NCBI GenBank assembly: GCA_029249445.1
Contig: JAQWHI010000002.1
Location: 1 to 38,405, forward strand
Reading direction: 5' to 3'
Length of the DNA: 38,405 nucleotides
Origin: Crocinitomicaceae bacterium
Lineage (GTDB): Bacteria; Bacteroidota; Bacteroidia; Flavobacteriales_D; Crocinitomicaceae
Below the pieces are notes generated by a model. That model was not told where the DNA came from and did not search any database. It saw nothing but the letters and a program-made list of their open reading frames with translations. Each line of letters begins with the position of its first letter. The stretch's first letter is position 1. Shown one piece after another: positions 32,900 through 38,405 of this stretch. The translations under genes were made by a program, and so were the position numbers.

Positions 32900-34426
32900 A
32901 TGGAAGTCACAAAATTTGTAGTTCTCGGCCTGTATGTTTCTATTCTTTTTTTGATAGGAATAATTGCATCTCGCCGGGTGAAAAGCATGAGTGACTTTTA
33001 TTTAGGAGGTAAAAGATTGGGATATTGGGCGGTTGCATTTTCAGCGAGAGCTACTGGGGAGTCTGGTTGGTTATTGATTGGACTGACCGGAATGGGTGCT
33101 CTTTCGGGGCTTTCTGCCTACTGGGTTGTAGTTGGTGAAGTTCTTGGAGTAGCAATTTCGTGGTGGTTTATGGCCAAGCGTTTCAAGAGAAAATCAGATG
33201 CATATGGATCAATAACGATTCCGGATTATTTGGAGAGTCATTTCAACAGTACGAAAAAGACGATGCGCATTCTCGCAGCATCTATTCTGTCGGTTTTTGT
33301 AGTGATTTATGTAAGTTCTCAAATTGATGTAACAGGAAAAGCGTTTGAATCCATGATGGGGATGAATTATTACTGGGGAGCAATTCTTGGTTTTCTCATT
33401 GTTCTATCCTACATCTTTGTGGGTGGTTTTGTCGCAGCAGTTTGGTCGGATCTTTTTCAGGGTTTGCTAATGTTTTTTGGGTTGCTCCTCCTGCCTATTG
33501 TTGTTTGGTTTTCTATGGATGGAAGTACCGGAGTTGTTCATAGTTTAAATGCGATCGACCCTGCACTAACAAATATTTGGGGAACAAGCAGTGATATTTG
33601 GATGAATATTGCGACTATGCTTGGATTTGCGATGATTGGACTCGGTTTTTTAGGTTCACCTCAAGTATATGTTCGTTTTATGTCCATTAAGGATGAACGA
33701 GAAATAGACAAAGGAAAGTGGGTAGCTGTACTATTTACACTTCTAACTGATGCGGCGGCAGTTACTATTGGAATTTTAGGTAGAATTGTATTTACAGAAA
33801 GTGGACAAAATCCTGAAGGCATTTTGGGGAATGGAGCAGAAAATGTCTTGAGTATGCTCACCGAGGACTTTTTACCACACATCCTTGTAGCGATTTATGT
33901 GGCAATTGTACTTTCAGCAATTATGTCGACCATTGATTCTCTATTGGTCATTGCATCTAGTGCAATCACCCGTGATTTTTATCAGAAGCTATTTCGTCCA
34001 GATTTGAAAGACAAAGATTTAACACGTATTTCAAGAATGGTAACATTGATTATGGCGCTAATGGCACTTACGATTGCCTTGATTATTGCGAGAGTTTCAC
34101 CTAATCACACGGTTTTTTGGTTGGTAATATTTGGTTGGTCCGGGATTGCGGCCTCTTTTTGTCCAGTAATAATTCTGTCGTTGTTTTGGAAAGGATTATC
34201 AGAAAAAGGTGCTATGGCAGCGATGGTTGCAGGGTTTCTTTGTGTTCCCTTTTTTAAATTTGTCGTTCAAGGAATGGAGGGGATCGGTCCTTATTTTGTT
34301 CAGCTCGATGTGTTGGCTCCTTCCTTTTTGATCTCAATGACCGTTGCGTGGGTTGTTTCAAAGATCTATCCTACTTCATCAAAAGCAGATACCTCGAGCA
34401 TACAGCCTCCTTCAATTGAGGATTGA
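32900..34426 (+). CDS. Sodium:solute symporter, PutP-like
   Basis: 508 residues with about 13 hydrophobic spans. SSS-family marks: FVVLGLYVSILFLIGIIASRRVKSMSDFYLGGKRLG (6-41), FSARATGESGWLLIGLTGMGALSG, ITIPDYLESHF, and VVIYVSSQIDVTGKAFE. These are close to PutP sodium/proline symporters (length ~500). It lies 5 bases after the decarboxylase and should be co-transcribed. The substrate is inferred from context to be a proline-, beta-alanine-, taurine- or hypotaurine-like solute, or a sulfinate. SSS members normally import, so it could feed the pathway or recover product. Confidence 0.85.
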   Translation: MEVTKFVVLGLYVSILFLIGIIASRRVKSMSDFYLGGKRLGYWAVAFSARATGESGWLLIGLTGMGALSGLSAYWVVVGEVLGVAISWWFMAKRFKRKSDAYGSITIPDYLESHFNSTKKTMRILAASILSVFVVIYVSSQIDVTGKAFESMMGMNYYWGAILGFLIVLSYIFVGGFVAAVWSDLFQGLLMFFGLLLLPIVVWFSMDGSTGVVHSLNAIDPALTNIWGTSSDIWMNIATMLGFAMIGLGFLGSPQVYVRFMSIKDEREIDKGKWVAVLFTLLTDAAAVTIGILGRIVFTESGQNPEGILGNGAENVLSMLTEDFLPHILVAIYVAIVLSAIMSTIDSLLVIASSAITRDFYQKLFRPDLKDKDLTRISRMVTLIMALMALTIALIIARVSPNHTVFWLVIFGWSGIAASFCPVIILSLFWKGLSEKGAMAAMVAGFLCVPFFKFVVQGMEGIGPYFVQLDVLAPSFLISMTVAWVVSKIYPTSSKADTSSIQPPSIED

Positions 34427-34682
34427 CCTTTATCTGTCGGTACTGGATTGCAAAATAATTTTTGTGTCCTGCTTTTGTCCGAGTTGCAATTTGCAATCCA
34501 ATTAATTAAATAAAATATATTAGTTGTACAGAAAAGGGTATTGTGTTTCTGTAACTTTCTTCTTCGCAATACAAAATAGATTAGCTCTCAGCATAATCTA
34601 CCTTAAAACTAAACCAGCCCCGGCATGTTAGGATAAAGTTCAAAAGTAAACGCGGATTTCTTTTGGTGTTCTCAGATTTAGA
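34427..34682. other. Convergent intergenic region with two inverted repeats
   Basis: 256 bases between the symporter and FabH-like genes, which converge here. Contains GGATTGCAAA/TTTGCAATCC (34445-34454 and 34490-34499, perfect 10 bp, 35-base spacer) and TACAGAAA/TTTCTGTA (34527-34534 and 34546-34553, 8 bp, 11-base loop). No ORF looks real. They may act as terminators for the two transcripts. Confidence 0.5.
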
Positions 34683-35762
34683 CTAATACCTGTATAATAC
34701 GGCATTTACATTCATTCCAGCCCCAACGGAGGCAAGAAGAATTAGGTCTCCTTTGTGAAATTCATGTTGTTCCTCACTTGTGCCTTTCCGAATTTGATCA
34801 AGTAGTGTCGGAACCGTAGCAACTGAGCTGTTGCCTAGTTTGTGAATACTCATTGGCATAATATCTTCAGGAATATTACGCTCTTTATACAAGCGAAAAA
34901 GCCGCTTGATAATTTCACGGTCCATCTTTTCATTTGCTTGATGTATCAATATTTTATTTACATCGTGTATGTCAACACCGGCCTTGTCAAGGCAAGACTT
35001 CATTGCTTGAGGTACTTTGTTCAATGCAAACTCGTATATTTTTCGACCGTGCATCTTTATGTAGCGAACGTTTGGATCTGATTCTATTGTATTGCTTTTG
35101 CCTAAATAAAGATAACAAGCCTCTTCTTCTGTCCAAGTGCCTACTTCCATTCCGATAATACCTTCCTGTTTTTCTCCTTCTGCTATTTCGACAATACACG
35201 CGCCGGCTCCGTCTGCAAAGATCATTGAATCTCTGTCATTCATATCCAAAACACGTGAAAGTGTTTCTGTTGCAACTACGAGGCATTTTTTCGCCATTCC
35301 TGACTGAATGTACGCATTGGCTTGAATTACGCCCTGAATCCAGCCAGGACATCCAAAAAGAACATCATAGGCTACACAAGCTGGATTTTTAATGCCTAGT
35401 TCTTGTTTTATTCTTGAAGCCAAACTTGGCAAAATATCTGTCTGAATTGTATTTGGCTTTACATCTCCAAAGTTGTGCGCAACAATTATTTGATCGATTG
35501 TTTCTGGATCAACACCAGAGTCCTCAATTGCCAATCGACTTGCGATCGCTCCAATGTCTGAAGCAACCAAACTATCATCTACGTAGCGGCGTTCTTCAAT
35601 TCCTGTGATTGCCTTGAATTTTTCTGCAATTTCATCGTGTGAAGCGTCAAATGCTTGCCCATTTTCATCAAAAAAATTATTTTTTGCAAAATCTTGATTT
35701 GTGACAACATTTTTTGGAATGTAGCAGCCAGTTCCTGAGATGATTACGTTACTAATCTTCAT
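34683..35762 (-). CDS. 3-oxoacyl-ACP synthase III family protein (FabH-like)
   Basis: 359 residues, slightly longer than E. coli FabH (317). The thiolase-fold catalytic triad is complete: C138 (LFGCPGW), H274 (ILIHQANEKM) and N311 (LGNSSVAT). It also has the FabH-like N-terminus (VIISGTGCYIPKNVVTNQDF), TGIEERRYVDD, and FADGAGACIVEI. It condenses an acyl donor with malonyl-ACP; the extra ~40 residues (~30-50 and ~200-240) suggest a specialised FabH relative rather than the primary initiation enzyme. It stands alone, so the pathway is not shown. It is expected to be cytoplasmic. Confidence 0.85.
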   Translation of the reverse strand: MKISNVIISGTGCYIPKNVVTNQDFAKNNFFDENGQAFDASHDEIAEKFKAITGIEERRYVDDSLVASDIGAIASRLAIEDSGVDPETIDQIIVAHNFGDVKPNTIQTDILPSLASRIKQELGIKNPACVAYDVLFGCPGWIQGVIQANAYIQSGMAKKCLVVATETLSRVLDMNDRDSMIFADGAGACIVEIAEGEKQEGIIGMEVGTWTEEEACYLYLGKSNTIESDPNVRYIKMHGRKIYEFALNKVPQAMKSCLDKAGVDIHDVNKILIHQANEKMDREIIKRLFRLYKERNIPEDIMPMSIHKLGNSSVATVPTLLDQIRKGTSEEQHEFHKGDLILLASVGAGMNVNAVLYRY

Positions 35763-35780
35763 ATAAAACCTTTTTTATTT

Positions 35781-35788
35781 CAAAGATA
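35781..35788 (-). promoter_or_regulatory. Promoter -7 element (TATCTTTG) for the FabH-like gene
   Basis: Minus-strand TATCTTTG, exact TAnnTTTG, 18 bases before the ATG. A TTTG lies 16 bases upstream, closer than the usual 19-21. Confidence 0.5.
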
Positions 35789-36146
35789 AAGAAACTCTTT
35801 AATGCAAAGGGAATTTATCCATGTTATATCGTTGTTTTTTTGAACGGAGGACTTTTGATTATTTTACTTGAATTTCTCAATTTTATATTTGTTCACCTAT
35901 CATACCGTCAAGCAACTAAACGATTCGATTGTACGAAATTCAACTCATATTGACTAGACTCTAAGAAATCAGTGGATTGGCGACTTTTTCAATCGCTTAG
36001 GCAGCTGGTTTTTTTTAATTGTTTGTGCTGTTTTTCTTTTTGAAATGTATGTCGTTGGATGGAAAAATTCTTCATTATTTGTGGTTCTGACTTTCAAAAA
36101 GACAACGCGTGTGGATTTTTTGTGGTCGGTTTTCAGTTATCTTCAG

Positions 36147-36154
36147 TACTTTTG
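36147..36154 (+). promoter_or_regulatory. Promoter -7 element (TACTTTTG) for the DUF2721 gene
   Basis: TACTTTTG matches TAnnTTTG, 18 bases before the ATG. The nearest TTTG is 24 bases upstream, a little far. Confidence 0.45.
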
Positions 36155-36172
36155 AAGTCTTAATAACAATTT

Positions 36173-36580
36173 ATGCATGAATTAAGTTTAACAACCCCAG
36201 CATTACTGTTTTCAGCAATTTCTCTTATTATGCTTGCGTACACAAATCGCTTTTTGGCTTATGCAGCCGTAATACGAAATTTACACGATAAATTTCTTGA
36301 GCAACAAGACCCTGCTTTGATTCGACAGATTAAAAATTTGAAACGCAGATTGAACTTGACTAGATGGATGCAAATTTTTGGAATTTCGAGCCTTTTAGGT
36401 TGCGTACTGTCTATGTTTCTCGTCTATGTTACCCAGCAGGATGTGGCTATTTGGGTGTTCGGCTTTTCTTTACTTCTTTTGATAATTTCTCTCGCGTTTC
36501 TGATTCAGGAAATCAATATTTCTGTACATGCATTGGAGCTTCACTTAAGTGATATTGAAGACTACATCAAGTCGAAATGA
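36173..36580 (+). CDS. DUF2721 family membrane protein
   Basis: 135 residues. An N-terminal TM (TTPALLFSAISLIMLAYTNRFLAYA, 7-31), a positively charged loop (IRQIKNLKRRLNLTRWM, ~50-66), then two TMs (~67-87 and ~92-112) and a short C-terminal helix. This layout, with 'TPALLFsAisLi.LaytNRF...a..iR' at the start, fits DUF2721, whose function is unknown. It converges on gap with only 20 bases between stops. Confidence 0.8.
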   Translation: MHELSLTTPALLFSAISLIMLAYTNRFLAYAAVIRNLHDKFLEQQDPALIRQIKNLKRRLNLTRWMQIFGISSLLGCVLSMFLVYVTQQDVAIWVFGFSLLLLIISLAFLIQEINISVHALELHLSDIEDYIKSK

Positions 36581-36600
36581 GCGACGCATCACGAATGAAC

Positions 36601-37620
<1,020 letters not shown>

Positions 37621-37692
37621 TCAAATTATATGGATTAATTTTCGTGAATCCACACTTTACTTATTGTCTAAAGTACTATAAGAGTGTGAGGT

Positions 37693-37706
37693 TTCAAAAT
37701 TTTGAA
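37693..37706. repeat. 14-bp perfect palindrome upstream of gap
   Basis: TTCAAAATTTTGAA, about 100 bases upstream of the gap start. Operator-like in form, but in AT-rich DNA it may be chance. Confidence 0.3.
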
Positions 37707-37804
37707 TGGTATAAAATTGTATTCATTTCGTACACCGATTTTTTTGGGAGTCCAATTATGTGAATTCCACGATTGAATTGACTAAGGAAGATATGCCTAG
37801 GGTA

Positions 37805-37833
37805 TAAAAAAAGCCCTCCGATTGGAGGACTTT
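37805..37833 (-). terminator. Rho-independent terminator of the small exported protein gene
   Basis: On the minus strand a 10-bp stem (37833-37824 with 37821-37812 area, one G-T pair) around AATC is followed by a T-tract (37811-37805). The 5' arm overlaps the stop codon. Confidence 0.85.
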
Positions 37834-38293
37834 AGTGTATGTTAATCAATTCTTTTGCAAGTTCAATATTTTTTTTCGCACTTATTTTAAGAGGTATATT
37901 AATAGCTTGTCCAACACCAATCAAAACACCATCACCTATAAGAAGTAAACCTGTAAGGTCAAACCAGCCGCCTTCGAAGGATTTCCACAATAAAGCTGTA
38001 CCAACAGCAGAGATTGAAACCGTAACAGTTGAAACAATGTTTCCAACTTTTACATTTCTTTTCGCTTTTCTTAGATATAATTTTGCAAGTTTGATATCCT
38101 CTTCTTTCAAGTATAATGCTTCGATTTCTGATTGATCGGTTATTTTACTGTTGTTAAGATTTTTTAATTGAAATTTAAGAACGTTGGTTATACTGTCTGC
38201 TCTTCCTTGAAGAGCCTCAATTTGCTGCTTCTTGCTTTGTCCATAAGAATTTAAGCAAAGAACGAGTGCGCCGAAGAGCAGTAAGTTTTTCAT
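37832..38293 (-). CDS. Hypothetical small exported protein with coiled coil
   Basis: 153 residues. Signal peptide MKNLLLFGALVLCLNSYGQ; then a charged helical segment likely to form a coiled coil (KKQQIEALQGRADSITNVLKFQLKNLNNS, ~22-50, and EIEALYLKEEDIKLAKLYLRKAKRN, ~57-81); then two hydrophobic stretches (VGNIVSTVTVSISAVGTALLW and LTGLLLIGDGVLIGVGQAI). I recognise no family. It has its own promoter element and a strong terminator, so it is a single-gene unit. Confidence 0.65.
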   Translation of the reverse strand: MKNLLLFGALVLCLNSYGQSKKQQIEALQGRADSITNVLKFQLKNLNNSKITDQSEIEALYLKEEDIKLAKLYLRKAKRNVKVGNIVSTVTVSISAVGTALLWKSFEGGWFDLTGLLLIGDGVLIGVGQAINIPLKISAKKNIELAKELINIH

Positions 38294-38309
38294 TTGTGTT
38301 TATTTTAAC

Positions 38310-38317
38310 CAAAAATA
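38310..38317 (-). promoter_or_regulatory. Promoter -7 element (TATTTTTG) for the small exported protein gene
   Basis: Minus-strand TATTTTTG matches TAnnTTTG, 16 bases before the ATG. An inverted repeat TATCAG/CTGATA lies just upstream (38322-38341). Confidence 0.45.
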
Positions 38318-38405
38318 TAAAATATCAGCTTTCAGCCTGATACTTTTATGATACAAGTCTATAAATGTCAGTCTGACTTATTTAAAAGGACTTGAGATCG
38401 CTGAA

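Larger units (their letters stand above)
35763..36172. other. 410-base gap between the FabH-like and DUF2721 genes
   Basis: No believable ORF or tRNA. It holds the minus-strand FabH promoter (35781-35788), a plus-strand TATATTTG at 35884-35891, and a run of eight T at 36009-36016 preceded by short repeats (GATTG/CAATC near 35976). This would allow a short plus-strand transcript of about 110-120 bases, but no strong hairpin precedes the T-run. It also contains the DUF2721 promoter at 36147-36154. Confidence 0.4.

Overview
The window looks like chromosomal DNA of a Bacteroidota bacterium, probably Flavobacteriales and possibly near Crocinitomicaceae. The placement is inferred from AT-rich sequence, Bacteroidota-type promoters (TAnnTTTG, sometimes with an upstream TTTG), a type IX secretion C-terminal domain, a DUF5686 outer-membrane protein, a methionine synthase split over two genes, and a coaX / outer-membrane protein / TPR / lptC gene string. 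No insertion sequence, prophage, CRISPR array or rRNA was seen. The content is mostly housekeeping metabolism and envelope genes.

Layout. 1-1266: 3' part of a regulator-like gene cut by the window edge. 1316-4969: small hypothetical gene, gamma-carbonic anhydrase-like protein, ChaN-like exported protein, then kbl (threonine catabolism) followed after one base by a GNAT acetyltransferase. 5107-11882: minus-strand envelope run of coaX, outer-membrane barrel, TPR protein, lptC, small membrane protein and DUF5686 protein. 11974-12090: tRNA-Phe(GAA) with a near-consensus promoter and a strong terminator, divergent from coaX. 12149-12358: possible broken small gene. 12468-14078: CotH-kinase-type protein with a T9SS sorting tail. 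14132-18005: promoter, SAM-I riboswitch and split metH.

18184-24675: minus-strand tetR-tolC-hlyD-RND efflux operon, with an 11-bp inverted repeat over the tetR promoter region as likely operator. 24799-27411: RNase H with two N-terminal viroplasmin domains, a CTP-synthase-tail-like protein that lacks the amidotransferase cysteine, a lipoprotein and a small hypothetical gene. 27553-30671: aminopeptidase P, alpha/beta hydrolase, and thiL on the opposite strand.

30795-34426 is the most interesting block. Cysteine dioxygenase stands divergent from a cysteine-sulfinate/glutamate-type PLP decarboxylase, which is followed 5 bases later by a PutP-like sodium symporter. Together they read as a cysteine to cysteine sulfinate to hypotaurine (taurine) module with a transporter. 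34683-38293: FabH-like ketoacyl synthase, DUF2721 membrane protein, gap (GAPDH), and a small exported protein with a clear terminator.

Functional assignments come from motifs read by eye. No database search was possible.
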